Assembly: GCF_014655595.1 (NCBI RefSeq)
Contig: NZ_BNBL01000009.1
Coordinates: 124,001-188,000 of the forward strand
Reading direction: 5' to 3'
DNA from: Streptomyces griseocarneus
GTDB lineage: Bacteria > Actinomycetota > Actinomycetes > Streptomycetales > Streptomycetaceae
Length of the DNA: 64,000 nucleotides
In this document: in pieces, positions 41,414 to 50,525 of the stretch
How the letters are laid out: each line of letters starts with the position of its first letter
Numbering within the stretch: position 1 is the first letter of the stretch
Made by a program: the position numbers and the translations under genes
Notes under the pieces: generated by a model
Told to the model about the DNA's origin: nothing
The model's database searches: none
Seen by the model: only the letters and a program-made list of their open reading frames with translations

Positions 41414-43936
41414 CTACCGCTGTGCGGTCGTCACGGCCAGGGCGCGGCGCAGGTCGTCGAGCTGGTCGGCGATCCTGCGGCGCAGTGCGGGGGTGGGGCC
41501 GGCCTCGCGCAGGCAGGCCTCGCCCTGGCGCAGGGTCTCCCGGTCGACCAGGGTGCGCGGGAAGCCGGGGCCGCCGGCGGCGGAGGCCAGGGCGGGGCCG
41601 CGGCGGGCGGCGAGGGCGACGGCGGCGGGGTAGTAGCGGTCGCGGTAGGGGCGCAGGAGTGCGGCCTGCTCGGGCTGCCAGAAGCCCTGGGCGGTGGCGG
41701 TGAAGAGGTAGTTGGACAGTTCGTCGCCGCCGTACATCGCCTCCCAGGCGGCGGCCTTGGCGGCCGGGTCGGGCAGGGCCGCGCGGCAGCGGGCCGCGCC
41801 CTCCTGGCCGGTGGCGCTGGGGTCGCGGGCCAGTTCGGCGTCGATCTCAGCCGGGGTGAGGGCGCCGAGGACGGCGAGGCGGGCGAGGACGCGCCAGCGC
41901 AGTTCGGGGTCGAGGGCCGGGCCGCCGGGGGCGGTGCCGGCGCGCAGCCAGTCCTGGAGGTCGCCGGGGGCGGTGGCGCTGTCGACGAGGGTGCGTACGG
42001 CGGTCAGGCGCAGGCCCGCGCCGTCCTCGCCGTGGTGGCGGCCGAGCACGTCGTGGCAGAGGGCGGTGAGGGTGGCCAGGGCCCGGGGGCGGTCGTCGGG
42101 GGTGGCGTAGCGGTCGGCGATCTCGCCGCGGGCGAAGGACAGGACGCCTTCGGCGATGGCGACGTCGGTTTCGTGGGGCAGGTGGGCGCGGGCGGCGTCG
42201 AGGTAGGCGGTGGGGGGCAGCTCGCCGTCGCGGACCATGTCGCGGGCGGCGTTCCACAGCACGGCCCGGCTGAGCGGGTCGGGCAGGGCGGACAGGGAGG
42301 CGAGGGCGGTGTTCCAGGAGCCGGCGTCGAGGCGGACCTTGGTGTAGGCGGTGTCGCCGTCGTTGAGGAGGATCAGTGCGGGGCGGGGGCCGGTGAGGGC
42401 GAGGGTGTGGGTGCCGCCGCCGGCCGGGAGGTCGGTGGTGAGGCGGTCGCGGGGCACGAGGGTGTGGCGGTCGCCGGGCGCGTGGTCGTAGAGGCCGATG
42501 GCCAGGCGGTGGGGGCGGGTGCCGTCGTGGTGGAGGTCCAGTCGCCAGCCGGCGGGGCCTTCGTCGCCGGCGGCGGGGGTGAGGGTGTCGACGCCGGTGG
42601 TGCGCAGCCAGCTCTCGGCCCAGGCGGGGACGTCGCGGTCGGAGTGGCGGGCGAGGGAGTCGATGAAGTCGGCGAGGGTGGCGTTGCCGAAGCGGTGGCG
42701 GGCGAAGTGGTCGTTGATGCCGGCGAGGAAGTCCTTCTCGCCGAGCCAGGTGACGAGCTGGCGCAGGGCGGAGGCGCCCTTGGCGTAGGAGATGCCGTCG
42801 AAGTTGAGCAGGGCGGACGCGGTGTCGGTGACGTCTTCGGGGGTGGGGGCCACGGGGTGGGTGGAGGGCCGCTGGTCGGCGTCGTAACCCCAGCTCTTGC
42901 GGGAGACGGCGAATTCGGTCCAGGCGCCGGTGAAGGGGGTGGCGTCGGCGAGGACGTGGTAGCCCATGTACTCGGCGAAGGACTCGTTGAGCCAGATGTC
43001 GTCCCACCACTGGAGGGTGACGAGGTCGCCGAACCACATGTGGGCCATCTCGTGGGCGATGGTCACGCCGCGGGTCTGGCGTTCGGTGGCGGTGACGGCG
43101 GAGCGGAAGACGTATTCGTCGCGGAAGGTGACCAGGCCGGGGTTCTCCATGGCGCCGGCGTTGAACTCGGGGACGAACGCCTGGTCGTAGGAGTCGAAGG
43201 GGTAGGGCTCGTCGAAGAGTTCGTGGTAGCGGTCGAAGCAGCGCCGGGTGATGCCGAGGATCTCGTCGGCGTCGGCGTCCAGGTGGGGGGCGAGGGAGCG
43301 GCGGCAGTGGAGGGCGAAGGGGATGCCAGCGTGCTCGGTGCGCACGCTGTGCCAGGGGCCGGCGGCGAAGGCGACGAAGTAGGTGCTGAGCGGCTGGGTG
43401 GTGGCCAGGCGCCAGCGGCCCTGTGCGGGCGGTCCTATGCGGGTGGCGACGCCGTTGCCGAGGACGGTCCACTCGGGGGGTGCGGTGACGGTGGCGTCGT
43501 AGGCGGCCTTGAGGTCGGGCTGGTCGAAGGCGGCGAAGACGCGCTGGGCGTCGTCGATGAAGGTCTGGGTGTAGAGGTAGGTCTCGCCGTCGGCGGGGTC
43601 GGTGAAGCGGTGCATGCCCTCGCCGGTGCGCGAGTAGCGCATGTCGGCCTCGACGCGCAGTTCGTGTTCGCCGGCGGTGAGGGTGAGCGCGAGGCGGTTG
43701 TCGTCGAGGGCCGCGGGGTCGAGCGGGGTGCCGTCGAGGCTGGCGCTGTGCAGGGTGGCGGGTTTGAGCTCGACGAAGGTGGTGCCCTGGGTGCGGGCGG
43801 TGAAGCGGATGACGGTGGTGGAGCCGAAGTGCTCGTCGCCGCGGGTGAGGTCGAGGTCGATCTCGTAGCGGTGAACGTCGAGGAGGCGGGCGCGGGTCTG
43901 CGCTTCGTCGCGCGTCAGTACGGGCATGGGGGCCAT
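41414..43936 (-). CDS. pepN: Aminopeptidase N (M1 family)
   Basis: This 840-residue cytoplasmic zinc aminopeptidase removes N-terminal residues from peptides. The exopeptidase motif GAMEN lies at 261-265. Zinc ligands are His295 and His299 in HEMAHMWFGD and Glu318 in WLNESFAEY. The C-terminal ERAP1-like helical domain runs from about 520 to the end. The length is normal for actinobacterial PepN. The start may be ATG 43936 or ATG 43927 (MPVLTRDEA). Neither has a strong ribosome site. The gene ends at a shared hairpin with the atpF-like gene. Confidence 0.96.
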   Translation of the reverse strand: MAPMPVLTRDEAQTRARLLDVHRYEIDLDLTRGDEHFGSTTVIRFTARTQGTTFVELKPATLHSASLDGTPLDPAALDDNRLALTLTAGEHELRVEADMRYSRTGEGMHRFTDPADGETYLYTQTFIDDAQRVFAAFDQPDLKAAYDATVTAPPEWTVLGNGVATRIGPPAQGRWRLATTQPLSTYFVAFAAGPWHSVRTEHAGIPFALHCRRSLAPHLDADADEILGITRRCFDRYHELFDEPYPFDSYDQAFVPEFNAGAMENPGLVTFRDEYVFRSAVTATERQTRGVTIAHEMAHMWFGDLVTLQWWDDIWLNESFAEYMGYHVLADATPFTGAWTEFAVSRKSWGYDADQRPSTHPVAPTPEDVTDTASALLNFDGISYAKGASALRQLVTWLGEKDFLAGINDHFARHRFGNATLADFIDSLARHSDRDVPAWAESWLRTTGVDTLTPAAGDEGPAGWRLDLHHDGTRPHRLAIGLYDHAPGDRHTLVPRDRLTTDLPAGGGTHTLALTGPRPALILLNDGDTAYTKVRLDAGSWNTALASLSALPDPLSRAVLWNAARDMVRDGELPPTAYLDAARAHLPHETDVAIAEGVLSFARGEIADRYATPDDRPRALATLTALCHDVLGRHHGEDGAGLRLTAVRTLVDSATAPGDLQDWLRAGTAPGGPALDPELRWRVLARLAVLGALTPAEIDAELARDPSATGQEGAARCRAALPDPAAKAAAWEAMYGGDELSNYLFTATAQGFWQPEQAALLRPYRDRYYPAAVALAARRGPALASAAGGPGFPRTLVDRETLRQGEACLREAGPTPALRRRIADQLDDLRRALAVTTAQR

Positions 43937-44063
43937 GCTGCCGCAACGGCCCGTACGGGGCCGGTGGATTTCCGCCGGGGCGGGCGGGGGCCGGGGACGG
44001 CCGGGGTTCCGCCCGCGGCGGGGCGGCCCCGGTCCGTTCCCGCCCGCGGGTGGGCGCCGGCCG

Positions 44064-44393
44064 TCAGGCGCGGGCGATCGTCTCGTGGTGGCGGATGACC
44101 TCGGCGATGATGAAGTTCAGGAACTTCTCCGCGAACGCCGGGTCCAGCTTGGCGTTCTCCGCCAGCTCGCGCAGCCGGGCGATCTGGCGGGCCTCGCGGG
44201 CCGGGTCGGCCGGGGGCAGCTTGTGGGCGGCCTTGAGGTGACCGACCTGCTGGGTGCATTTGAAGCGCTCGGCGAGCATGTGGATCACCGCGGCGTCGAT
44301 GTTGTCGATGCTGTCGCGCAGGCGGCGCAGCTCGGCGCTCGCGGACTCGTCGCCGGTGCTGCGTACGGGCTCGTCTTTGGCACTGTTGTTCAT
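44064..44393 (-). CDS. Chorismate mutase (AroQ type)
   Basis: This 109-residue all-helical enzyme converts chorismate to prephenate for Phe/Tyr synthesis. Residues about 22-105 form the AroQ fold: ELRRLRDSIDNIDAAVIHMLAERF, then the catalytic Lys in VGHLKAAHKLPPADPAREARQIARL, and the third helix EKFLNFIIAEVIRHHETIA. A short Ser/Glu-rich lead precedes it. The ATG at 44393 is used; a GTG at 44399 is also possible. No DAHP synthase or prephenate gene is adjacent, so it is a stand-alone mutase. Confidence 0.93.
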   Translation of the reverse strand: MNNSAKDEPVRSTGDESASAELRRLRDSIDNIDAAVIHMLAERFKCTQQVGHLKAAHKLPPADPAREARQIARLRELAENAKLDPAFAEKFLNFIIAEVIRHHETIARA

Positions 44394-44408
44394 GTCCACC
44401 CACCGAGC

Positions 44409-45299
44409 CTATGCGGAAGGGCGGGATTCGATGACCGGAGGGTGCTCCGGATCGGGGATCTCGTTGCTCCACCCGCCGGGTACGGCCCTGCCGCAGCGCT
44501 CCCGGAAGCGCACGGGCGCGGTGCCCACGCGGCGGGTGAAGAGCCGGCTGAAGTAGGCGGGGTCGTCGTAGCCGACGCGCCGGGCGACGGCGGCGACGGG
44601 CAGCTCGGTGGCGGCCAGGAGCTCCTTGGCGCGGCCGAGCCGGATGCCGAGCAGGTAGTCCTTGGGGCTGCAGCCGGCGCCGCGCCGCACCGCCGAGCGC
44701 AGCTCGGCCGGGGTCATGCCGTGCCGGGCGGCGTGCTGGGTGACGGACAGGGGCAGGAAGGCGTCCCGGGCCAGGGCGCGCAGCACGGGGTCGCCGGCGT
44801 CGGCGGCATCGGCGCGGGCGCGGCGCAGGGCGACGAGCAGTTCGTGGACGGCGGCGGAGGTCTCGACCTCCAGCAGCGGGTTGCCGCGCCGGGCGGCGCG
44901 GGCGATGCGTGCGACGGCGGCTCGGGCGGTGGTGGTGTCGGCGAGGGGCACCACGGGCCGGCCGGGGTCGATGTAGCCGAGCTCGGTGTAGGCGGCGACG
45001 GCGGAGCCGGTGAAGTCGACGAAGCTCTCGTCCCAGCCGGCTCCGGGGCCGGCGCCGTAGTGGTGGGGCACGCCGGGGACGAGCCAGATGAGGGCGGGGG
45101 CGGTGACGGGGTGGGTGCGGCCGTCGGGGGTGCGGTACCAGCCGCCGCCGGCGGCGATGACGACGGCGACGTGGTGGTCCAGGACGCGGGGGCCGACGGC
45201 GGGCAGCGCGCCGTGCTGCAGTCCCACGCCGAGGCAGACCAGGCCGAGCCGGTGGTGGACCGGGCCGGGGGTGAAGTACCGCATCCAGGAGTGGTACAC
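44409..45299 (-). CDS. AraC-family transcriptional regulator
   Basis: This protein of about 296 residues has an N-terminal cupin-like ligand domain (about 10-165, with HHVAVVIAAGGGWYRTPDG) and a C-terminal double helix-turn-helix. The second HTH is LPVAAVARRVGYDDPAYFSRLFTRRVGTAPVRFRER in pattern, typical of AraC/XylS sugar regulators. The GTG at 45299 has GGGAGG about 11 nt upstream; an ATG at 45284 is a shorter alternative. It is divergent from the GH35 gene across about 100 bp, so it most likely controls that gene and possibly the neighbouring GH101 gene in response to a sugar. Confidence 0.9.
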   Translation of the reverse strand: MYHSWMRYFTPGPVHHRLGLVCLGVGLQHGALPAVGPRVLDHHVAVVIAAGGGWYRTPDGRTHPVTAPALIWLVPGVPHHYGAGPGAGWDESFVDFTGSAVAAYTELGYIDPGRPVVPLADTTTARAAVARIARAARRGNPLLEVETSAAVHELLVALRRARADAADAGDPVLRALARDAFLPLSVTQHAARHGMTPAELRSAVRRGAGCSPKDYLLGIRLGRAKELLAATELPVAAVARRVGYDDPAYFSRLFTRRVGTAPVRFRERCGRAVPGGWSNEIPDPEHPPVIESRPSA

Positions 45300-45401
45300 G
45301 CGCCTGATGCCTCCCGTCGCTTCGGCGGCCGCCCCGTCTTCCGTCCAATCAGCCCCGATCTTTGTCCATGGCCCCCTCCCCCGCCAGAGGGCGAGGATGG
45401 T

Positions 45402-47219
45402 GTGCGCCGGGGTGTGCGGGCGACGGGCGACGAGGCGGGGGACGTGCCGGAATTCGTGGTGGGGGACGACGCTTTCGAGCTCGGCGGGCGGCCGGTGCGG
45501 CTGCTGTCGGGGGCGCTGCACTACTTCCGGGTGCACGAGGGGCTGTGGCCGCACCGGCTGGGGATGCTGCGGGCGATGGGCCTCAACTGTGTGGAGACGT
45601 ATGTGCCGTGGAACCGGCACGAGCCGTTCCGGGGGCGGGCGCGGGACGTCGGGGAGCTGGGGCGGTTCCTGGATGCCGCGCGGGAGGCGGGGCTGTACGC
45701 GATCGTGCGCCCGGGTCCGTACATCTGCGCGGAGTGGGAGAACGGCGGGCTGCCGGCGTGGCTGACCGGGCGGCTGGGGGCGCGCGTGCGGACCCGCGAC
45801 GAGGAGTTCGTGCGGGCCGCGGAGCGGTGGCTGGCGCTGGTGGCGGACGAGGTGGTGGGGCGGCAGGTGGACCGGGGCGGGCCGGTGGTGCTCGTCCAGG
45901 TGGAGAACGAGTACGGGTCGTACGGCAGTGACCGGGATTATCTGCGGCGTCTCGTGGAACGGCTGCGGGCGCTGGGTGTGACGGTTCCGCTGATCACCTC
46001 GGACGGGCCGGAGGAGCACATGCTGTCGGGCGGCACGGTGCCGGGGGCGCTCGCCACGGTGAACTTCGGGTCGGGGGCGCGGGAGGCGTTCGCGGTGCTG
46101 CGGCGCCATCAGGAGCGCGGGCCGCTGATGTGCACGGAGTTCTGGTGCGGCTGGTTCACGCACTGGGGCGGCGAGGAGGCGTCCCGGGACGCCGAGGACG
46201 CGGCCGGGGTGCTCGAGGAGATCCTCGGGTGCGGCGCGTCGGTGAACATCTACATGGCGCACGGCGGCTCGAACTTCGGCGGCTGGGCGGGGGCGAACCG
46301 TGCCGGTGCCGACTTCCGGGGCGCGCTGCGTCCGATGGTCACCTCCTACGACTACGACGCCCCGGTCGATGAGTTCGGGCGTGCGACGGAGAAGTTCCGG
46401 GCGCTGCGGCGGGTGCTGTCGCGGTACGCGGAGGGGCCGCTTCCCGCCGTGCCGCCGGCGCCGCCGGTGCTGCGGGCGCCGGTCGTGGCGCGGCCCGTGG
46501 GGTGGGCGCCGCTGGGTGGGGTGATGGACGCGCTGGGCGGGCCGGAGACGCGGGGGCCGCTGCCGCCCTCCTTCGAGGACCTCGGCGTCGACCGGGGCGT
46601 GGTCCGCTACCGCTTCGCCGTGCCGGGGCCGCGCCGGGCGTATCCGCTGTGGGTGGCGGGGCTGCGGGATGTGGCGGTGGCCCGGGTGGACGGGGTGCGG
46701 GTGGCGGTGGCCGACGGCTCCCGCGATCCGGCGCCGCTGGGCGAGGTGGCGGGGCCGGCCGAGGTGGAGCTGTGGGTGGAGTCGCTGGGCCGGGTCAATT
46801 ACGGGCCGCGGCTGGGCGAGGCCAAGGGCGTCACGGGCGGGCTGCTGCACGAGCGGCAGTACGTGCACGGGGTGGTGGCGCGCGGGCTGCGGCTGGACGC
46901 CCTGGAGGAGCCGGGGGCGCTGGAGGCGGTGCCGTGGGCGGCCGGCGGTGCGGCGGGCGGGGAGCCGGGGCTGTACCGGGCCTCGTGCCGGGTGGCCGGT
47001 GCGGGGGACGCCGTGCTGGAGCTGCCCGGCTGGGTGCGGGGCTTCGTGTGGGTCAACGGCTTCTGCCTGGGCCGCTACTGGGACCGGGGGCCGCAGCGGG
47101 CGCTGTACGTGCCGGGGCCGGTGCTGCGCGAGGGGGACAACGAGCTGCTGGTGCTGGAGTTCGAGGAGGCGGGGGCGGCGGCGGGCGGGCCGGGGATCCG
47201 GCTGAGCCCGGTGCCATAG
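45402..47219 (+). CDS. GH35 beta-galactosidase, cytoplasmic
   Basis: This 605-residue glycoside hydrolase releases terminal beta-linked galactose. The GH35 TIM barrel spans about 20-330 with LLSGALHYFRVH, RPGPYICAEWENGGLPAWL, the acid/base Glu170 in VQVENEYGSY and the nucleophile Glu246 in MCTEFWCGWF. Beta domains follow, with RGFVWVNGFCLGRYWDRGPQ near the end. No signal peptide is present, so it acts inside the cell on an imported disaccharide. Many GH35 enzymes prefer beta-1,3-linked galactose. The GTG at 45402 has GAGG about 5 nt upstream. The convergent gene encodes a secreted GH101 enzyme whose product would suit it. Confidence 0.93.
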   Translation: MRRGVRATGDEAGDVPEFVVGDDAFELGGRPVRLLSGALHYFRVHEGLWPHRLGMLRAMGLNCVETYVPWNRHEPFRGRARDVGELGRFLDAAREAGLYAIVRPGPYICAEWENGGLPAWLTGRLGARVRTRDEEFVRAAERWLALVADEVVGRQVDRGGPVVLVQVENEYGSYGSDRDYLRRLVERLRALGVTVPLITSDGPEEHMLSGGTVPGALATVNFGSGAREAFAVLRRHQERGPLMCTEFWCGWFTHWGGEEASRDAEDAAGVLEEILGCGASVNIYMAHGGSNFGGWAGANRAGADFRGALRPMVTSYDYDAPVDEFGRATEKFRALRRVLSRYAEGPLPAVPPAPPVLRAPVVARPVGWAPLGGVMDALGGPETRGPLPPSFEDLGVDRGVVRYRFAVPGPRRAYPLWVAGLRDVAVARVDGVRVAVADGSRDPAPLGEVAGPAEVELWVESLGRVNYGPRLGEAKGVTGGLLHERQYVHGVVARGLRLDALEEPGALEAVPWAAGGAAGGEPGLYRASCRVAGAGDAVLELPGWVRGFVWVNGFCLGRYWDRGPQRALYVPGPVLREGDNELLVLEFEEAGAAAGGPGIRLSPVP

Positions 47220-47275
47220 CCGTCGCCGCGTGAGCCGGGCCCGGGGGGCGGCGGTCCGGTCTCGGGGTGCATTTC

Positions 47276-47319
47276 CCGTCCCGCTGGTCACCGGCCGATG
47301 ACGGTGACCAACGGGACGG
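47276..47319. terminator. Bidirectional terminator between GH35 and GH101 genes
   Basis: Two 8-bp blocks separated by one mismatch (47276-47292 with 47303-47319) enclose a 10-nt loop in the 114-nt convergent gap. Confidence 0.8.
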
Positions 47320-47333
47320 AACCCCGTGAATGT

Positions 47334-50300
47334 TTATTGCCCGACCATCTGCACGGTGAAGCCGTCCAGAGCGAACTCAGCGGTCCCGTTTTCCCCGGTC
47401 TTCCGCAGCCCCACCCACGCCTCACCCGTACCGGGCGCCGTGAACTCGTAGGCGTACGTCGTGGGCTCCACGGCGACCGGCAGGGGCGTGCGCGACAGCT
47501 CGCGCGCCCCGGGCTCGTCGACGGCCGTCACCCAGGCGTACTGGGCGGCGCGCTCGTTCTCGTAGCGGAAGCTCACGCGGTAGCGGCGGCCGGGCTCGAA
47601 GCGGACGGTGTGCGGGACGGTGCGGTAGACCAGGCCCGGGTTCTCGCCGCGCGACTTCAGCGACTGGGTGCCGTCGATGACGTCGTCGACGACCTTGCCG
47701 TTCCAGCCGCGCTGGGTGTAGGGCGCGTGGCGCCGGGCGATGTGGGTGCGCGGGTCGGTGCTGCCGCCCGCGTCGCCCTTGACGAAGGGCCCCCAGCCCT
47801 GGGGCACGTTCTCGAAGTCCTCGAAGACCAGCGCCCCTTCGGCCGTCGCCCGCCGGCCGGGCACGACGCGCACGGCGTCGAACCTGACGCGGGCCTCTCC
47901 CGCCGCGGCCGTCAGCGACAGCGTCACCGGGCCGCCGCCGGGCGGCACGGTGAACCAGGTGAACAGCCGCTGGAAGCGGGTGCCGTGCTTGCGGTCGGCG
48001 GCGACGTGGTTGACGGCGGTGGAGGTGTCGGTCCAGTTGACCGCCGTGACGCCGTCGCCGGTACGGACCTCGAGCGCGGCCCGGCGCCGCTCCCCCGCCG
48101 TGGCGCCGACCTCGACCTGCACGGACGCCGCGTACGTACCGGGCGCGAGCCGCTTCAGCCGCTGGCTGACGGCGGTCGCGGGGCCCGCGCCCATGACCAG
48201 CTCGCCGTCGCCGAGGGGGCTCGTCCCGACGGCGGCCTGGCCGGTGACCCGCCAGGCGTCGAGCGTTCCGGAGTGGAAGGCGGGATCCCGCAGCGGGGTG
48301 CCCTCGCCCCAGGCCGGGTCGGCCGGCGGGCGGCCGCGCCGGCGGGTGACGACGTAGGGCGTGCCGGGCCGGGCGGTGAGGGTGACCCTGCCCTTGCGCA
48401 CGGGCAGTTCGGCGGTGTCGGCGCGGCCCTGGTCGGTGAGGCGGTGGACGAAGACGGTCCGCTGCCGGGACCAGCCGCGGGGCAGGGTCCAGGTGGTGGT
48501 GCCGCCGTCGGGGTTGTAGTGGTAGAGCCTGGCGGGGTCGGTGGCGCGGCGGGGCTCCCAGGGCAGGAGGTAGGCGCGGCCGGCGAGGACCGTGCGCCCG
48601 TCGGTGGTGACGCGCCGGGTGCCGTCGGCGTCGGAGACCCGGGTCGTGATCACGCCGGGGGACGCGGCGGGGGACGCGGCGGGCGCCGCGGGTTCGGTGG
48701 CGAGGGTGATCTCGTGGTCGCCCCAGCTGCGGATGGCGAAGCCCTGCAGGTACTTGGCGGGCAGGTTCTCCTCCCAGATCCGCCGGGTGAAGGCGTGCCA
48801 GTCGGTCTTGCCGCGCCAGCCCTCGAACGTGCCCAGCCGCGCCGTGCCGAGGAGGGGCCATTTGTCGGCGAAGACGTCCTTCTGGTGGTGACGGATGAAG
48901 CGGATGAGCCGGGAGTTGATGCCGCGCGAGGTGTCGGGCCCGTAGTCGGTCTCGGTGGCCCAGTGGGACCAGAGGCTGGAGCGCTCCAGGCCGTGCCCCC
49001 ATTCGCTGGTGATCTGCCAGCCCTGCTCGCGCAGCAGGCGCTGGAGCGCGTCGGAGTTCCAGCCCGACTCGCGGAAGACGTCGATGTAGAGGGTGGTCAG
49101 GGCGGGGTCGGTCTCCTCGCGCAGCTGCGCGAAGCGGCGGGCGATGTCGCCGGAGACCAGATCGCGGCGGGCGTCGATGCGGTACGACTGGTCGAGCCAG
49201 TCCCACTGCCGGTTGTCGCGGTCGACGAGGGTCTCGGAGAAGGCGTTGGCGACCGGGTACGACTCGGTGGCGTTGACGTGGACGGCGAAGTCGCTGTTCC
49301 ACCGCTTCCCGATGCGCAGCAGCGTGTTGAGGTCGGCCAGCCCGCCCGCGCGCTCGTTGTAGTTGCCGCCGTAGTCGGGGTGGGCGGAGTCGTGCCCCTC
49401 GGACTGGTAGCCCTTGAGGAGCGTGAACTGCCGCAGCCCGTCGGTGGCGAGGTGCACGCGCTTGACGCTGTCGAGGGTGGCGAGGAAGGGGTTGGTGGCC
49501 TGGCTGGCGAAGTTGAACGGGATGTGGGGGACGACGCGCAGGTGCTGCTCGTCGGCGCCGGGCGGGTTCACCATGATGTCCCGCATCGCGATGGCCGCGT
49601 CCTGCCAGTCGACGGTGCCGTCGCCGTTGCGGTCCCGGGTGACGATCACGGTCGCCCGGGGCAGCGGGTCGGTCGTGTGCGAGCCCGCCGCGCGGTGGGT
49701 CCACTGCCCGCAGGTGAGCTGGGCCTTGGTGTAGCCCTCGCGCCGGAGGGTCTGCCGCCACAGGCGGCCGTTCTCCCACGCGCTCGAGGCGTCGGGCCGG
49801 TCGTGGACGGTGTTCGTCTCGACGGCCGCGGCGAGCCGGTCCGTGCTGACGACCGCGTACGCGCAGCCGACGGGCGAGGCGTCGGGCGGCGGAGGTGTGG
49901 GGGTGAGGCGTACGGGGGTGTCGCCGCTCCTGGCCGCGTCGAGCTGGATGCGGGCCGCGAGCAGGGCCGCGCCGGGCTGGGTGCTGCGCACGCTCAGCAG
50001 GGCCAGGCCCGGGACGGCCAGGGTGCCGACGCGCAGGGCGGGGGTGTCGGCGATGCGGGTGACCCGCCAGTCGACGCGCCATCCCCGGACGCGGATCTCC
50101 ACGTCGATCCGGGTGCCGCCGGCCAGGGCGAGGGTGTACGCGGCGCGGTCGCCGGAGGGGGAGACGGCGTGGGTGACGCGGGGGGTGTGCTCGGTGCCGT
50201 CGACGAGCAGCGAGGTCACGGCGTCTTCCTGGCCGTGCAGCACGGCGCCTGTGGCGCGATCGGTGTAGGACAGGACGCGGGGGAAGGAGGTGTCGACGCG

Positions 50301-50444
50301 GACGTCGAGCTCGGCGGAGCGCAGGACGGCTTCGGTCCCGTGCGCTGCCGCTTCGGCCGTGCCGAGGCCGAGTCCGGCCAGGGCGGTGGTGACGACGACG
50401 GCCCGTCGGCTGGGGCCGTGGGGGCGCGGTTGGTCTGCGGTCAC
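47334..50444 (-). CDS. Tat-exported GH101 endo-alpha-N-acetylgalactosaminidase
   Basis: This 1036-residue secreted enzyme is expected to cut the Gal-beta-1,3-GalNAc (core 1) disaccharide from Ser/Thr of glycoproteins. A twin-arginine-like signal SRRAVVVTT (12-20) is followed by an Ala/Gly-rich stretch. GH101 signatures are LLKGYQSEGHDSAHPDYGG (342-360), VHVNATESYP (389-397), NRQWDWLDQSYRID, the nucleophile-region Asp455 in TLYIDV, Glu481 in TSEWGHGLERSSLWSHW, and RGINSRLIRFIRHHQKDVF. An EF-hand-like loop DRNGDGTVDWQD lies at 271-282. C-terminal beta domains (about 680-1036) look like carbohydrate-binding modules. The GTG at 50444 is the start. It is rare outside gut bacteria and pathogens. 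Confidence 0.9.
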   Translation of the reverse strand: MTADQPRPHGPSRRAVVVTTALAGLGLGTAEAAAHGTEAVLRSAELDVRVDTSFPRVLSYTDRATGAVLHGQEDAVTSLLVDGTEHTPRVTHAVSPSGDRAAYTLALAGGTRIDVEIRVRGWRVDWRVTRIADTPALRVGTLAVPGLALLSVRSTQPGAALLAARIQLDAARSGDTPVRLTPTPPPPDASPVGCAYAVVSTDRLAAAVETNTVHDRPDASSAWENGRLWRQTLRREGYTKAQLTCGQWTHRAAGSHTTDPLPRATVIVTRDRNGDGTVDWQDAAIAMRDIMVNPPGADEQHLRVVPHIPFNFASQATNPFLATLDSVKRVHLATDGLRQFTLLKGYQSEGHDSAHPDYGGNYNERAGGLADLNTLLRIGKRWNSDFAVHVNATESYPVANAFSETLVDRDNRQWDWLDQSYRIDARRDLVSGDIARRFAQLREETDPALTTLYIDVFRESGWNSDALQRLLREQGWQITSEWGHGLERSSLWSHWATETDYGPDTSRGINSRLIRFIRHHQKDVFADKWPLLGTARLGTFEGWRGKTDWHAFTRRIWEENLPAKYLQGFAIRSWGDHEITLATEPAAPAASPAASPGVITTRVSDADGTRRVTTDGRTVLAGRAYLLPWEPRRATDPARLYHYNPDGGTTTWTLPRGWSRQRTVFVHRLTDQGRADTAELPVRKGRVTLTARPGTPYVVTRRRGRPPADPAWGEGTPLRDPAFHSGTLDAWRVTGQAAVGTSPLGDGELVMGAGPATAVSQRLKRLAPGTYAASVQVEVGATAGERRRAALEVRTGDGVTAVNWTDTSTAVNHVAADRKHGTRFQRLFTWFTVPPGGGPVTLSLTAAAGEARVRFDAVRVVPGRRATAEGALVFEDFENVPQGWGPFVKGDAGGSTDPRTHIARRHAPYTQRGWNGKVVDDVIDGTQSLKSRGENPGLVYRTVPHTVRFEPGRRYRVSFRYENERAAQYAWVTAVDEPGARELSRTPLPVAVEPTTYAYEFTAPGTGEAWVGLRKTGENGTAEFALDGFTVQMVGQ

Positions 50445-50525
50445 CGCCTCACCGTGGGGCTGCGGGGCCTGGGGTGACCATGGACAAACCGGGGGCGGTA
50501 TTGGACTGATGGTGCGCGGGTCGGC

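Noticed and set aside
41393..44098. A 900-codon open frame opposite pepN
   Set aside because: Gly/Val/Glu-rich shadow with no domain; pepN has every M1 motif.
47298..50477. A 1059-codon open frame opposite the GH101 gene
   Set aside because: Low-complexity shadow of a real gene with a complete GH101 catalytic domain.
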